A stretch of DNA of 64,000 bases from Amia ocellicauda (lineage: Eukaryota > Chordata > Actinopteri > Amiiformes > Amiidae): positions 34,713,219-34,777,218 of the forward strand of contig NC_089855.1 in NCBI RefSeq assembly GCF_036373705.1, given 5' to 3'. Below, in pieces: positions 1 through 14,196 of the stretch. Below the pieces are notes generated by a model. It was given only the letters and a program-made list of their open reading frames with translations, searched no databases and was not told the DNA's origin. How positions within the stretch are numbered: position 1 is the first letter of the stretch; each line of letters starts with the position of its first letter. The position numbers were made by a program, and so were the translations under genes.

Positions 1-3000
1 CATTAAGCAGGTACTTCTTTAACACGTAACGAAGAGGACACATCAGTAGCTGTTCAGCTTTAATAATAGGCAACTTTAATAACAGGTTTCATATGCATTG
101 TATAAACTTTAAATAGTCCACTTAAGTGAGAAGTGTCCAGGGTATCCATGGGTTTTTGGCCATCATTGGTGTTTCAGCAGCCAAGGACTGGGTATCTGTG
201 GATGCCACATCACAGGACTGTCTCAAAGCTGCCTGATAACTCAAGTCTGTTAAGCTAAGTTATGTTTGTGTGCGCTGTGAGTGATTCTTATTTTATTAAT
301 GTCTTTTGAATTTGATTATTGTGGTGTATCTTGTGCTTCCCTACCATGGGTCTCCTAGTCAGGATTGTGTCTGTGTGTGTCTTAATGGATGTTTCTGGTG
401 GGATTGAGGTATGTTAAGACTCTGCTTTGGACCAGTGAGACTTGTGTTGTCACCCTACTTTGCTGGGTTTTCTCAGAAGAGCTCGTATATGCCTTAACTC
501 TGCTCCGGTTCTGCCAACTTTCTGCCAGGCCTTGATTGCTTCTATGTACTCTGCAAAGCTCTTAACAAGGACCCCTCACTATAAATATTTAGAAAGTCGA
601 TTCATTTGTTCCAAGCATTTGACCAATGCACCTTTGAGAAAATGGCAAGTATTTACAGTAATATTACATTAAGTTTATTCCTGCGAGCGTGGAGAGATTG
701 GGCCATTGTTCATTAAAGTCAGATTGGACTGTGATTAAGCAGATGTCCGGACTTCATTTAGTTTTTGAGCTCACATGCCTTATAAGAGAGATACAGTCTT
801 TCTGCAGAAATACAGTTAATGGTCTCGATGTCCCTGAAAGGGTGGCTATGATAAAAAATGTGAACTGACTGGGCGGTCAATTCAAGGAACATACTAAGGA
901 TGCAAACACAGGTGAAGGGCCCTTTCTCCTTAGGAATCAAATGTCCAAAAAACCTATTTGGTAACTTTCTTTTTAAAAATTGAGTGAAAAGAAAGGCACA
1001 GTAGCTCTACAATGATTGGGAGCAGATTTTCCTGTACCACTTCCACACATGTAATTTGTGCTGGGGATTAATGTTTAATGGTCCATTGGAACCACTGAAA
1101 CAGGAGAGGAATGGTAAACCTTGCTGGCATGCTGTTAAAATACAAAGAAGCACAGGGCTGTGTGTTTTTTCTCATTCAGCAATTGAATAAATATTATGTG
1201 TATTCTAATGGCTTGTAATCCTGTGGGAGAGCTACTTTGATTTCACAGGAGTAGAATAACTGCCTACCACCTCCCAGAACACCCAAACACAACTTTTTGC
1301 TTTCAACAACACTTTGTCAAAATGCAAATATTCTCATTGCTGCACTGGGCCACTCTTTGTCAAACTGTTTCCATGTAGATCTTTGCAATAAACATATACA
1401 TTTAAGGCAGGGTAGTGATTGCAAAATTTATCAGTGTGTGTGTATGGGTGGAGCATAGAGCAGTCCACGATGGGGGGTGGTTAGTGCATGAGGTAACATC
1501 CAGAGTGTTTTTTTGTCAGCATCTCCAATTAAGTTTGTAATTCAATAACTTCACTAAAAAGCAGGGTCTCCCTTCTATTAAGGTACATTTATTTCATTGT
1601 TATTAGGAGAGCACCATTAGAGCACCAACACAATTTGAATTACTTTGGTGAATATCATGCTTCCTATCTTGTTAAATAACTCCACCATTAAACCTAGATC
1701 AGAAAACTGCTCCACTTGTATGGCCAGGTCAATACATTATAGTTTATCTCAGCTTTATCTCCTTAATCAGTAGACAAAGATAGGAGGCATCAGCACTGCA
1801 GCAGGGAAGACTGGGTAGGGGCCACTCAGATCAGTATGAAGGCAATACAGCCCCTTGCAACACAGCTGGGGCAGCCAGGAAGATGTGGGTAGACAAAGCA
1901 TGGCAGACTGTGAGATCTGGGGGTATAGATCAGGGGGAAGGCTTACACTAGGGCACAAATTCTTGTAATCTAGACTGTGGCTCCTGTCATCCTTTGTCAA
2001 AAAATATAAAAATAATAATTATCTGCTACATGACCCATAGTAGAAATGTGTGATCCTTATATTTTTAATATTCCATTTTTGGTACATTTAAAATATATGG
2101 GATATATCTGAAATACCAGTCTGTATTCCATATCTTTATTTTATATGTAGAAAATACTCTAGAGCTTAACCTCACCATCTAGTTTACAATTACAATTAAT
2201 ACATTGATTACGTATTGATCATCAATTTTACAGACACAAATGTATTTCAAATATATTCCAAATCTTTTTTAGGCAATGTTTGTTCGGATCACACATTTCT
2301 ATCATATCTGATCAATAATTGCTCACAGTCTTTGAAGAACCTAATGCCAGCATTTATCTCCTGCACTTGCATGTTTATGGAGGCACAACTGACAGGTAAT
2401 ATGCTGAGCATATTACACAGCCTTGCAAAACTCTACTGTGTACAGACACCTCTCTGGTTCACATCTGCTGATTACTAATTATGCTGTGTGTTGTAGGTGG
2501 AGAAAAATGCTTGCCACGGTGAAGAAAATTCACCTTCCAAATGCAGAATTTGAAAGATGCAGGGGAAAGGCTGTACTTGTCACAAGTATTTTCCTAAGGC
2601 ACTGCTTGTGTGCTGAGATAAGTAAAATCACGCTGAGTATGCACTAACAGTCCAGGAAACCTAAAGCTCTATAAAATATGTGACTGACCTGTGTGTTAGT
2701 TTAGATGTTTCCTGTATTTTTATAAGTTAAGCCGTGAAGACAAGTACGTGTTACTTTAATCACAAAAATACATTGGGTGCCAATGTTTTATTACATTCCA
2801 AAAAAATAATATTTGTTCACTGAGGCACTGTTTTTGTTACATTGACCCTGTCTCATATTAGTGTACTCACAGTCACAACTGAAACACAGATGGACTTTGT
2901 AAGATAAAAGAGGGTTACTCCCAAAAATAATGTTTATGTTTATTTGATTTGTATTTTTTTGATCTGTCTATAGAACAGGTTGAAAAACATGATTTATAGA

Positions 3001-6000
3001 CTAACCCCAGAGTTCACAAACACCTGTTTTCTGTATAAATAACTTGTCAGCATTGCTGTTACCCCATTTAATGCTAATGGTTTAAATACCTATTTCCTTT
3101 TATCATTTGCTTCGATGAAAGAACATTAACTCAAACCAGTTATTTATCATAAAATGAAAAAAATGACAGCGACTTCACAGACAGACAGTATCTTCCAGTT
3201 CAATGGAATAATCTCAGAAAATAATTTAACAAAATAGCCTGCTTTTGAGAGAAATTATGTAAATACACTTTTAAAGCATTTCAAAGGAATAACATTTTGT
3301 TACAGGCCTCTTGTTTTTTCAAAAATGTATTTTAATATAACATGTAAAATATTTTTTTTTTTATATATTGTTTAACACAGACCAAAAACATAGACCAATA
3401 CATTAATGTTATATACCATATATTTAATTGTTTTCAAGAAGTGGTAAATTTATAATTGATACAGTATATACAATGATTTGTATATTTTACCAATCCTTTC
3501 CTTTTTGGTGACTTTTAAACATATATCTGATATATGTAGAAAAATAAGCCCAAAATCCAATATGGAAAAAACATATTTTTACTATCGGGTAGAAATGTAA
3601 TATACTTATAATAACAACCTAATATTCTAGCATATATTTTCAATATATGAAAGACACATATGGATTAAGGACTAAATATATATTTTAAATATATCCCATA
3701 TATTTCAGATTTACAAAAAGGGTACAATTTTGAATACTTTAATGAAAATACCTGTCTACCATCAATAATTAAAACAAGTTTGTTCCAGAAGAGATAACAG
3801 TTGCCAACAAGTGTATTTTTCTATCAAACAAATGGCTTTGTAAAAATCAGGCTGCCCTTGCTGCTTTAAAACAAAAATAATTGTCAAGTGTGGTGTTCAT
3901 GGCAGTGCTAACCATTCTTTTCTTTCTTACTATTCAGTTGCACAGAAAGTGAGCAAGCATGGCATATCAGCTCTATAGGGAGATAAGTCAGTGTAAATGT
4001 ACCAAGGCATCTAAATCGCTGTCTGGTGTGTGTAAGCCACATTTACTTTTCAGCGCCCCAGTTGGAGTGCTGTGAAATAGAGGTCATATGAAGGTACAAA
4101 ATGTTAATTACCTGTTTGGCTGCAGCACATAGAAGGCTAGTCCTGTCTGTGGTCCTGCTGGAAAAGATAAATAGAAGATCCTTAGAAGAAACAGGGAGGC
4201 AAAGAGCCTTCTTCGAACCTGAGAGGCTAGGGGGAGACCTCTGGGCTGACAAACAGTAGCAGCTGTCTGTGGGTAACTTTTATTTAAAGGAGCGCCTACA
4301 GATTAGGATATAAATGTAATCTTACGCAGGGTGCATTGTAAGAAATGCCTGGCATTGCTTCAGCACTTCCTTTCAGCAACCCCCCCCCCCCAACACACAC
4401 ACACACACACACACCACCACGACCATTCGCCCCCTACTTGGCTCCCTGGTACTCTATTTTCGTTAGAAGAATACATCTGCATCGGAAGGGAAGTGAGATT
4501 GTATTTGGAAAACAATGGGAATTCTACAGCTAGCTTGCAGCTCCCCTGTCTCAGGCCCACAACTAACAATATGAGCCACAATAGCCACAGAAACCAGAAC
4601 CATACTGTCTTCCCATGTTGTCTGGACATTCAGGCTATCTTTTACAAAAAACAATCATATAATAAAACAATGGATTTAAAGTGCTGCCTGTTGATGGGAA
4701 TTCCTTGCCAAATCTGCATTTATACAGTTCAGCAATAGAACTGTGATGAACAACAGCACTGAAAATGCTGGGCTCTTAAAGTCATTCAGGATTTCTGAGA
4801 TGGTAAAAAAGACAGGCTTTCAATCTGAATTAAGAGTCCCCGTAATAATAATATTAAAATAAGACTGTCAAATGCTTTCAAAGGAGGAGCCTGGCATGAA
4901 GTTGGCTTTTGATTCTGCAAGGGTAGACTGGAACACCAATAAACATTTCTGTTGTAACTTTGAACTCCATGTTGAGCATACACACATAGCCAAGACACAA
5001 TATTCTGGATTGAACTATTCCTTATCTGTGCCTTCTATTTTATAGGTAGATTGAAACAATCAAACATGGTGTTGCCAATTATTTGATGCATCAGTTGAAA
5101 GATCATGCTAGTTTTATTTTGTTGCTTGGAGCACTGTATTATTTTTTAGGTGCTATTTTAAAAACATTTCTTTATATATCCCTTCTGTAAATATACATAC
5201 ATTTGTATTTATGCAAGAATAAATTGCAACTACCGCAAGTTTTTAATTAGTATATCCAAATATGTGTCACAATACTACTACTACAACTAATATGTCTACT
5301 ACTCATAATAATAATAATAAAAAAAGAATTAATAAAACATGTATTATTGCGGGAAAATTTGTTCTCTCATCTGTTTTGGTCTGAATGTTGAATTTCAGTT
5401 ATCTACAGAGAAATTTAACCTGAATAATTTCAGGAATTCTGCAATACAAATTCCCCAAAACAAACACACGACTGATTATTTTAAGTCCAGTCAAAACAAG
5501 GTCAAATGCATTCGACACACGCAGAAACATAAAGAAAAGGCACTCTTGCTGATAAACACCTTAAGCACTGTGACATCCCTTCAAGAGGACTAAGACGTCA
5601 TTAAAAAGTTAGTTAATAATGAAACTTCCATCTGAAGCCTCAGGCTAAAGGACCATTTTGAAGAGTGCACTATCTTTTGGTTTGGTTTTATGTAAAAACA
5701 GTATTAGCGTATACTTGGCGTTAACTCCTGAACCAACCATAAAAGCCAAATGGCTTCTGAATTGGTCAACAGTTTTGTAAATTAATCCAACCTGAACACA
5801 CATTGATATTATAGTAGTATAGCTTTCCACTGGAGATTTATCCCTCTTTAAACTTGACTTATCTATCTCCTAATAGTCCTAGTAACTACTGAACACAAAA
5901 GCAGGTCTGTTATTTCTAAACTTTTTCCAAATATTGCAATTTAACAGTGTCTGGTGTAATTTTCCTAATATATATATTTGATATATGATATGTCATTTTT

Positions 6001-8698
6001 ATTAAGTAGGTCTCTGGCATCATGTTAACACAAAGACCTATATTCATGCAGTGTTCAAATTTTATTATTACCATTGCAGTCATATGCATTTGACGAATTG
6101 CATACAATTCCTGAGCAATTTGGCTTGGTCTTTAATGCAGAATAAGCAAATTGTTTATTAACAGAACATCTGCAGCAGGTCAGACAACCCCATGACTTCT
6201 AAAACACCAACACATAATAGAAAATACTTTGTATTACAAATCCTGCACCCCCCCCCACCAGCCCAAAACAGGGAAAGTAGGAGGGGTTTTTATTTATTAA
6301 GTTTTTAAAAAGTGGCATGTTGAAGTGATGTAAATGGCAGATTGCCATTTACTTTTTTCTCCTTTTGATGTGGGATATCACTTGCACAAACATTCTTCCC
6401 TGCAAATTAATCTTCTCTGTGGTTGGAAATTTAAAAAAGAATAACACTGTATTCACTGTTTTTCCCATAACCGTGGACACAGTAGCATTTCATGTTGTCC
6501 AAGGCATTTATAATTACTATCAAGGAGTAAGACCACAAAACACTTACACTTGGTTGACCTGATAATAGTTGCCATGGGGAAGACAAATCTGGTGATTCTC
6601 GCAGATTTTCAGCTATGCAGGAAGTTATGACATGACATCAAAATGAACAGATATATAATATACCCGGAATAATTGTATGCCTCTTACTTAAGAATGTATA
6701 GGAAACATTCAGCACCAAACAGGGTCAAAATGCTAGTGTAAACCATTACTATTTAAACTTCTTTACTGGAGAAAATTTCGAAGAGCACAAAGTGATACAA
6801 AATGTTACTGTATGGCTGACATCAGGTATCACACATAGATTTGTGCAGTTGTGACTGTTGAGGCATATACATATCAGTTCAAATAATAACTCAAAGAGAA
6901 AGCCCCAAAATTATATTGAAGTCTGGGGTATTATCTGATAAACAGCTTCTGGTACCTTTCCTTAACTAACTCATTATTTGAAAAATACATTGCTCATCAT
7001 TCTGTAATCCATTTCCAGTCTGTTTTCTTTTCCAAGACAGAAAACATACTATGTCTTTTTTTTTCCAAATTAAACAAACATTGTAAGGTACCATATCCTA
7101 TAGATGGCAAAAATGAAATCTGTTGCTTTTTAATTTATGTTTCCCAATAAACATCCCGTACTGAATAGATTAATTGATAATGTATCCCCTATAGGAGTTG
7201 TATAGTACAGTAGTATACCTCAGAAAAGAAAATTTAAATCATGCTAAAGTATGAAGAGATATAGTAAAGAATTAAACACACCACAGATAATAAATCAGAC
7301 TACCTGAAGTTAATATTAGGGGTTACTGCTAAATTGTCATGCTCATTTTTGTTCAAAAGAGTACTAAATAGTACTTAATAGTAATTTCTTATAGATACAT
7401 GTTCTATTTTATATGCAGTGGTCGAGTAACATTTTGCAGAAATAGGATATGGTACATATGATACATGTACTGAAAACCGTGGGAAAGGATTTTTGCATGA
7501 TCTGAATGATGTTAAAGAATGTCTTACATCACCCCTTTATGAAAATATATGTCTTATTTCAAGAAGAGCTCTGGGCAAGACTGGACACACTGTCTGCCTT
7601 CTTATATCTTCTTTTTTTGTGGATTTGTCAATTTGTTCACACTACTCTTCTTCCTGAAAGTCCCTTTCAAGTAAATCTTGCAAAACAGATTGTGTGAAAA
7701 TCATTATATAAAATCAAATGCAAAAACACAGCATGATGATTTCAATGGAAATATTTGATTGTGTTAAAAATATGCATTTTATACTTGGATTAGTACAGTT
7801 TGCACCAAAGGCAACAACTGTATGTGCCGTAGGGTCACTTAGAGTTTCATTCATGACAAGATTGACAACTAGTGCCAAGAAACCAGCCTTTAGTCTATAT
7901 TGAGTTCTTTGCATAAAATGAACTGTGTCTTACTGTGTATCAGAACTATTCCAAAGCCTCCTAACCAAATCCCCAACATTTGTTTTCCAATAAAGATATC
8001 AAATATACAATTCAAAATAGCTTCTAAACAGATCAACCTAACATGACTTGACCCAAAGTTATAATTTCTTAATATTATGTGTATAAACAATATTCATTAA
8101 CGTGGTTTTATGGAACTTTAAAAAAAATATTTGTATTGCTATTACTGTAAGGGCTTAGAGGCAGATCACATGGTTTCTGCAAGTGTGACTGGAGTTCTCC
8201 TTTCTGTCAACGGCACCTCACTGACTCCTAACACCTTCTAATCTAAATCTTCCCTTGCCTCATGAGGGCCTCGATAAAATAGTTTCCCCCTTTTTTAGCC
8301 ATGCACTCATCACACCAGCTGAATGCTCCAGGAGAGGGATACAACTCACCTTGGGTTGTAATGGGCTGCTGACTACATCTGGAATACCAACACAAACAGA
8401 TAGGTCCTTCTGATAGTGCTGCAACATGATTCTTGTTGTTAGCTATGTAATTATCTTATGTGTAGTGGAGGTCTAGTTGATCCGGTGGATAAGGAAAGGC
8501 CCTCGTTACCCAGAAGGCATTGGAATTGATTCAAAGCATTGGAACTGCCACCAACTCACAACTTATTACCCCCAAGAAGATACTTTTCATTAATTATGTT
8601 CATTTTGACAACATCCACTGGAGTCTACAAATGAGTTGTATATCAATGTCCTCTGATACTGTGTTCACTGTATTGCGATGTTGCTACAAAGGTATCTG
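1..8698. other. AT-rich intergenic DNA, no supported gene
   Basis: Open frames here are short (under about 140 codons), lack family motifs and overlap simple sequence, so I call no gene. The stretch has a C-run followed by (AC)n at about 4381-4414 and a short (ATA)n-rich tract near 5306-5320. A pair of AT-rich motifs around 2085-2110 and 3680-3715 are similar in opposite orientation. No transposon family was recognised. It could hold distal regulatory DNA, but nothing in the sequence alone shows that. Confidence 0.6.
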
Positions 8699-8720
8699 AT
8701 TAGGGTTAGGGTTAGGGTTA
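8699..8720 (+). repeat. Interstitial telomeric-type repeat (TTAGGG)n
   Basis: About three and a half perfect TTAGGG units sit inside otherwise unique AT-rich DNA. TTAGGG is the vertebrate telomere repeat; short internal arrays are generally read as scars of double-strand break repair or as old insertions, not as functional telomeres. Confidence 0.8.
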
Positions 8721-10434
8721 GTATTTGATTGTCTTATATGTACAAAATAAAATTTAATCTTAAGACAACTTGTGAGCATAAGTAAAAATCCCATTGATAT
8801 ACATTGATATATTCTGTTATACTATACTGATAGTTCTGTGATCACAAACCACACCATTCACAGACTGAGAAGCGTAGGCCTACACCATATCAGAATTGCA
8901 CTCCCCACCATTTGCAGATTACAGATGTGTACACAATCCCAGTTCAGTTAATTATCAGAAGTCACTTTTTCTACTATTAAATAAATCACAATAAACCAAG
9001 TTTGTAATTTGCAATTTGTGTTTAGGGCAAAAGTTGATATTTGGTCTAGGTCTTATTGCAACTCAGAGCCAGTTCCTACAAAGATTTTACTGTTTTGCTT
9101 TTTATTTTGATTCAATGGCTGTCATATCCCAGCTGGATTCAAGCACACAAATGGCATGGTAAATGTGTTAATACAAAGCTGTTCTATTTGTGTCTGACTT
9201 AGGAATGCTCATGAATCAAAAAGGAATTATTGTAAAATAAAAATAATATAAAAACACAAATTATAGAATTAAATAAAAAAATCTTTAACCCTGTTTACAT
9301 AACAAAACGTATTCTCAAAGCTTATTACTTGAAAACAGAAAGGCCAGTATATTAGTTTTGAACCATGCTGTATAGTAAAGCATTATGCTTGGGCTCCATT
9401 TCCAATTATGCAGCTTTGGAAATACACAATTCACACATGCCGAGTACTTGATTTACATATATCTGATATTTTACACAATAATCAATTCTAGTCTAAAAGC
9501 AGAAGTGTACAGTTTTTGTGTTATCTTGCTCTGCTTGCAAGTGTCCTTATGTGGAGTGGTTATTCACCAAACTTAAAATGACTGCTGAATGATAGAATCC
9601 ACAGGCCTTTATAACAAACAAACAGCTGATTTTTGACTCAGACTTCATTTGTCAAAGAAAAATATTATGTGGCACCATAAGGGGATCAGTGCTGGGCTCT
9701 TGATATAGGTGGGATCTTGACACAGGGAAGGGCAGGGAAATATGGTGCAAGGGATGATGCTTGTATTATTTACAGTGCCAGGGGGAACGCACAAAACCCT
9801 AAACAAACACCTAGCTCTTCTTTGAGCAAAACTAAACTCATTCTCTACAGGTCCCTCTATACAAACAGATCACTAACTAATTAACTAACTAACTAACAAC
9901 CCACTCCCCCACTTTATGCATGAGCCAGACCAATCAGGAGAGTCCTGAATCAGATGCTCCACTAAGCTGATTCATCCCCCAAGGCTTCTGGGGAATGTAG
10001 CCATTCCGATGCCCATTTTGTGCCCCACTCAGCACTGCACCACACTTACTACACAAAAACATATCAGTTTTCCATATTTCACTATAGTTTAAAACTGATC
10101 TGTGTCCTATTGAAAAAATATTGTAATTTTCCTCAATAAATAACAAGCATTTTTATGTCTTCCTTAATATCAGTTTTTTTTTTAAGAATTAGGGTGACTG
10201 AGAACTTAAAGTCATTAATGTATTGTCCCTGCTTCTCACAAACCACTTTTCATACAAATCACACTTCAGTGGATCTTGAATTACATGTGTCTCTTGGTTC
10301 AGTCCCATTACTAGCATCTGCAGCAAATGCAATGCTGGTTGATGTATGAACAGAAGTCAGCAGCTCCTGAATATGATATAAAATAAAATGTGAGAGCTGC
10401 AGGCTGTCTGCCATATGATCGCTGGCATGCTTAC

Positions 10435-10436
<2 letters not shown>
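8721..10436. other. Intergenic DNA, no supported gene
   Basis: No coding region or recognised repeat family. A small run of (CTAA)-type units lies near 9872-9897. The stretch 9640-10060 is richer in GC than its neighbours and could be an old repeat, but I cannot name it. Confidence 0.5.

Positions 10437-10506
<70 letters not shown>
10437..10506. repeat. (TA)n microsatellite
   Basis: About 35 uninterrupted TA units. Open frames reading as alternating Tyr-Ile are artefacts of this repeat. Confidence 0.97.
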
Positions 10507-10510
<4 letters not shown>

Positions 10511-10856
10511 TATCATGCCCTGCTGACAGAGGGGGTGTTCTTAATGGCTTCCCCTTAGGATATGAGAAGTCATGATCTTCTCAGCTGTTCTCTCCAAAAA
10601 CATCAGAAGCATCTAAATGCCTCGTGAGGGAGCAGCAACTGGAACAGGAAAAGTCTCCTAATTGTCAGCACCACCAGCCTATGAACTGTGTAGCACATAA
10701 ACTGCTATGAATAGATATTAATGGCATAGGCTTTACCTATAAAAAACATACAAAACACAACTAATACACGCTGATATTATGTTTTTATAAGTAAATCAGA
10801 CACTTGATTTGTTTCCTGTGCTTTATTATGACTATCAATACAGATTTTTTGGTATC

Positions 10857-12083
10857 TACACTCACCTAAAGGATTATTAGGAACACCTGTTCAATTTCTC
10901 ATTAATGCAATTATCTAACCAACCAATCACATGGCAGTTGCTTCAATGCATTTAGGGGTGTGGTCCTGGTCAAGACAATCTCCTGAACTCCAAACTGAAT
11001 GTCTGAATGGGAAAGAAAGGTGATTTAAGCAATTTTGAGCGTGGCATAGTTGTTGGTACCAGACGGGCCGGTCTGAGTATTTCACAATCTGCTCAGTTAC
11101 TGGGATTTTCACGCACAACCATTTCTAGGGTTTACAAAGAATGGTGTGAAAAGGGAAAAACATCCAGTATGCAGCAGTCCTGTGGGGGCGAAAATGCCTT
11201 GTTGATGCTAGAGGTCAGAGGAGAATGGGCCGACTGATTCAAGCTGATAGAAGAGCAACTTTGACTGAAATAACCACTCGTTACAACCGAGGTATGCAGC
11301 AAAGCATTTGTGAAGCCACAACACGTACAACCTTGAGGCGGATGGGCTACAACAGCAGAAGACCCCACCGGGTACCACTCATCTACACTACAAATAGGAA
11401 AAAGAGGCTACAATTTGCACAAGCTCACCAAAACTGGACAGTTGAAGACTGGAAAAATGTTGCCTGGTCTGATGAATCTCGATTTCTGTTGAGACATTCA
11501 GATGGTAGAGTCAGAATTTGGCATAAACAGAATGAGAACATGGATCCATCATGCCTTGTTACCACTGTGCAGGCTGGTGGTGGTGGTGTAATGGTGTGGG
11601 GGATGTTTTCTTGGCACACTTTAGGCCCCTTAGTGCAAATTGGGCATCGTTTAAATGCCACAGCCTACCTGAGCATTGTTTCTGAACATGTCCATCCCTT
11701 TATGACCACCATGTACCCATCCTCTGATGGCTACTTCCAGCAGGATAATGCACCATGTCACAAAGGTCGAATCATTTCAAATTGGTTTCTTGAACATGAC
11801 AATGAGTTCACTGTACTAAACTGGCCCCCACAGTCACCAGATCTCAATCCAATAGAGCATCTTTGGGATGTGGTGGAACGGGAGATTCGTGCCCTGGATG
11901 TGCATCCCACAAATCTCCATCAACTGCAAGATGCTATCCTATCAATATGGGCCAACATTTCTAAAGAATGCTTTCAGCACCTTGTTGAATCAATGCCATG
12001 TAGAATTAAGGCAGTTCTGAAGGTGAAAGGGGGTCAAACACAGTATTAGTATGGTGTTCCTAATAATCATTTAGGTGAGTGTA
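10857..12083 (+). mobile_element. DD36E (Incomer-type) Tc1/mariner transposon, copy A
   Basis: A complete element of about 1.23 kb, bounded by TA target dinucleotides at 10857-10858 and 12082-12083. The terminal inverted repeats are about 28 bp and begin CACTCACCTAAAGGATTATT on the left, with the reverse complement on the right (one or two mismatches). The transposase between them has 36 residues between the second Asp and the Glu, which is the DD36E spacing and not the usual Tc1 DD34E. Two other copies lie at 48319-48523 and 61023-62249. Confidence 0.93.
11007..12049 (+). pseudogene. DD36E Tc1/mariner transposase, frameshifted
   Basis: The span is 1043 nt, exactly 2 nt longer than the 1041-nt intact copy at 61059-62099. 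The first frame runs 11007-11237 and the second to 12049. The break is in the G-run at about 11183-11187, which has two more G than the intact copy. The N-terminal part carries the paired helix-turn-helix (FERGIVVG, LLGFSRTTISRVY). The catalytic region reads WSDESRF, then FQQDNAPCH, then [12 protein letters not shown], so all three acidic residues of the DDE triad are kept. In the shared residues it differs from the intact copy at only about a dozen sites by eye. It is presumably immobile unless supplied with transposase in trans, since both ends look intact. Confidence 0.92.
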
Positions 12084-13366
12084 TGTCTACTGCAAATAAA
12101 GAATCGGTTCATTTTCAAACAACATGACAGCCTTCACATGAGTGAAAAAACAAACTAAGCCAAATTTAACTAAATAAGAAACAATGCTGAGAAAATTAAA
12201 AGCTACAGGGAAACATTAAGCATGAATTTTACATTCATATATCAATTATTTGTAACTAATTCACCAAAGACAATTCAATTTGCAACTGCATGTTAACATT
12301 CTCGCAATTACTGAAATGTGTAACCTTTTAATTATTACATTAATAGCTTATTTACAAAAAGCACAAAACCCTATTGAATGTATCCTGATTCATGCCTGCA
12401 TCAAAAATCCAACCCTAAGCATAAATAACATGATCTAGGTTGGTTTGTATACATTTATGAATTGTAAAAGGATGTATTGTTTCTAGGTTGATTCTTTGAG
12501 AACAAAGAGAAAAGAGCCTCCTAAACAAGACTAGACACATCCTGTTGATCTGTCAGCACTGACTGTTTTCATTTCCTTATGTCTAGATAGTCTGCACATT
12601 TCAGGAAACCTAATATGTTCATATACTTGTAAAATGTCTTTATATATATAACCAGTGTAGATTTCTAAGAAGCATGTATGACAAGTTGTTTGTCAAGTTG
12701 TATGAACAATGTTTTTTTTGTATATTTACATATGTGTGTGCGTGTATCTGTTGGCCCACAACCCCCCCCCCCAAAAAAAAAACACTACATTGTTTTGGTT
12801 TAATTATCCTTTGTGGTAAAAGTGGAGGTTGTCCAGAACTATTGGCAAAGAGAATTTTACATTGACCCTAGTCAGCTCCTACCACACCCCATTGAAAACG
12901 GGGGTGGGGGGCAGCATATCAGATTATAAAGCAAGGAAACTCATAGTATAATAAAGTATTTTTCTACAGCAAAGCAGCCTGAAACCGTCCAGGTATAGAA
13001 AATAAAAATAAAATAAACACAGGAAAAGGTGTATCTGAAGTACAGCTTGCTCACGACAGCTAACCAAGATATGAGGATATGAATGCTAGCTCTGTTTACA
13101 TGCTATAAGGTTAAAGCCAGAAGCATAAGTGGAAGGTCTTTGAGAAATACCAGTTATCAATTTTTACATAACATGAATGCATACCACAGTCCTCTTCTAG
13201 GCATTTATGCCTTCCTACACATTCCTTTGAGGATTTTCAAATTCCAGCAGCACATCGTGATCCAAGTGTGCCTTTTACTAAGGCCAGAGGAGCTGATATC
13301 AGTTTTAAGTAAGAGTATTTGAACCTAATGTTACATTGCTGCAAATCCTTTTCTAGACCTACGTAA
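12084..13366. other. Intergenic DNA with short homopolymer tracts
   Basis: No gene supported. A C-run followed by an A-run lies at about 12763-12782, and a G-rich stretch near 12898-12912 could pair with the C-rich segment just before it. No named repeat recognised. Confidence 0.5.
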
Positions 13367-13369
13367 CAC

Positions 13370-13612
13370 ATTCAGGGGTAGACTATGTCACTGGGACAGG
13401 GTTTCAATTCAGGCCAGGCAGCTGCCACACTGGACTCCCTGTTGCTACCTGGGAAAAGCTGACAGCACTTTACCACCACCTATCACACCTTCTATCCCTA
13501 GCCGTGGCCTCTTCAAAGGAGGACAAGACATCACTTTGTATTGCGCTTATTTTGTTAGTCGCCCTGGATAAGGGCATCTGCCAAGAAATAAAAATAAAAA
13601 TAATAATAATAA
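13370..13612 (+). mobile_element. SINE with LINE-type 3' tail
   Basis: The 3' end reads GTCGCCCTGGATAAGGGC followed by ATCTGCCAAG and then an A-rich (AATAA)n tail. This is the tail shared by many fish tRNA-derived SINEs and their partner L2-type LINEs. A box-B-like GGTTTCAATTC lies near 13405; a convincing box A was not seen, so the 5' end is approximate. A second, more decayed tail of the same kind is at about 44015-44075. Confidence 0.65.
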
Positions 13613-13923
13613 TCACTCTCTTGACCTTCTAATTCCCCACTGATGATGGAGCTCCCCCACCAGTCTGGCAGTCAGCTCATTCTGTGTGTTTCTTGATTGC
13701 TCCTTGACTCTCCTTTCCAGTCAATATTCATTGTTAAAATATGTTCTGCCCATGGGAACTACCCTGACACAATTATAATGCCCATGAACTAGAAGCCCAT
13801 ACATAACACCAGCCCTGGATTCGATAATTTTACCATCCCTCTAAGACAACCTCAAGGAAGCAAGGCCTTCTTCTTTATAATTAGAGTGGGAAACACATGA
13901 AGTATGTGTACATGAGCAGTTTT

Positions 13924-13925
<2 letters not shown>

Positions 13926-13981
<56 letters not shown>
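13926..13981. repeat. (TA)n microsatellite
   Basis: About 28 uninterrupted AT/TA units. Confidence 0.97.
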
Positions 13982-13982
<1 letters not shown>

Positions 13983-14196
13983 CTCCTATTCATTAGAAGA
14001 TATCAATGAAAACAATAAAAGCCAGCATGACTTGTGCTTGCCTCCAGTCCAGGTGAGAGCCTTCTTGTCTTCTGTCTAGAAAAATTAGTGACCAATACAT
14101 CCCATAAGACAGTGACTAACTACACAGAGGTTTCTAAAGATTGCACAGCTCCATACATCATCCATCCACCCCAGCCACCTTTACCCTGTGTGCTCC

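Noticed and set aside
2085..3715. Possible 1.6-kb foldback element with ATATATGGGATATAT ends
   Set aside because: The shared words are short, AT-rich and near low-complexity sequence; no duplication or further pairing supports an element.
4331..4738. 135-codon open frame on the plus strand with overlapping frames on both strands
   Set aside because: Its N-terminal part is the C-run and (CA)n microsatellite read as Pro/His/Thr. No domain or splice context, and the overlapping frames are equally long.
10390..10575. Small frame with a long Tyr-Ile repeat
   Set aside because: It is the (TA)n microsatellite translated; the same artefact occurs at 13897-14079, 49191-49488 and 51269-51532.
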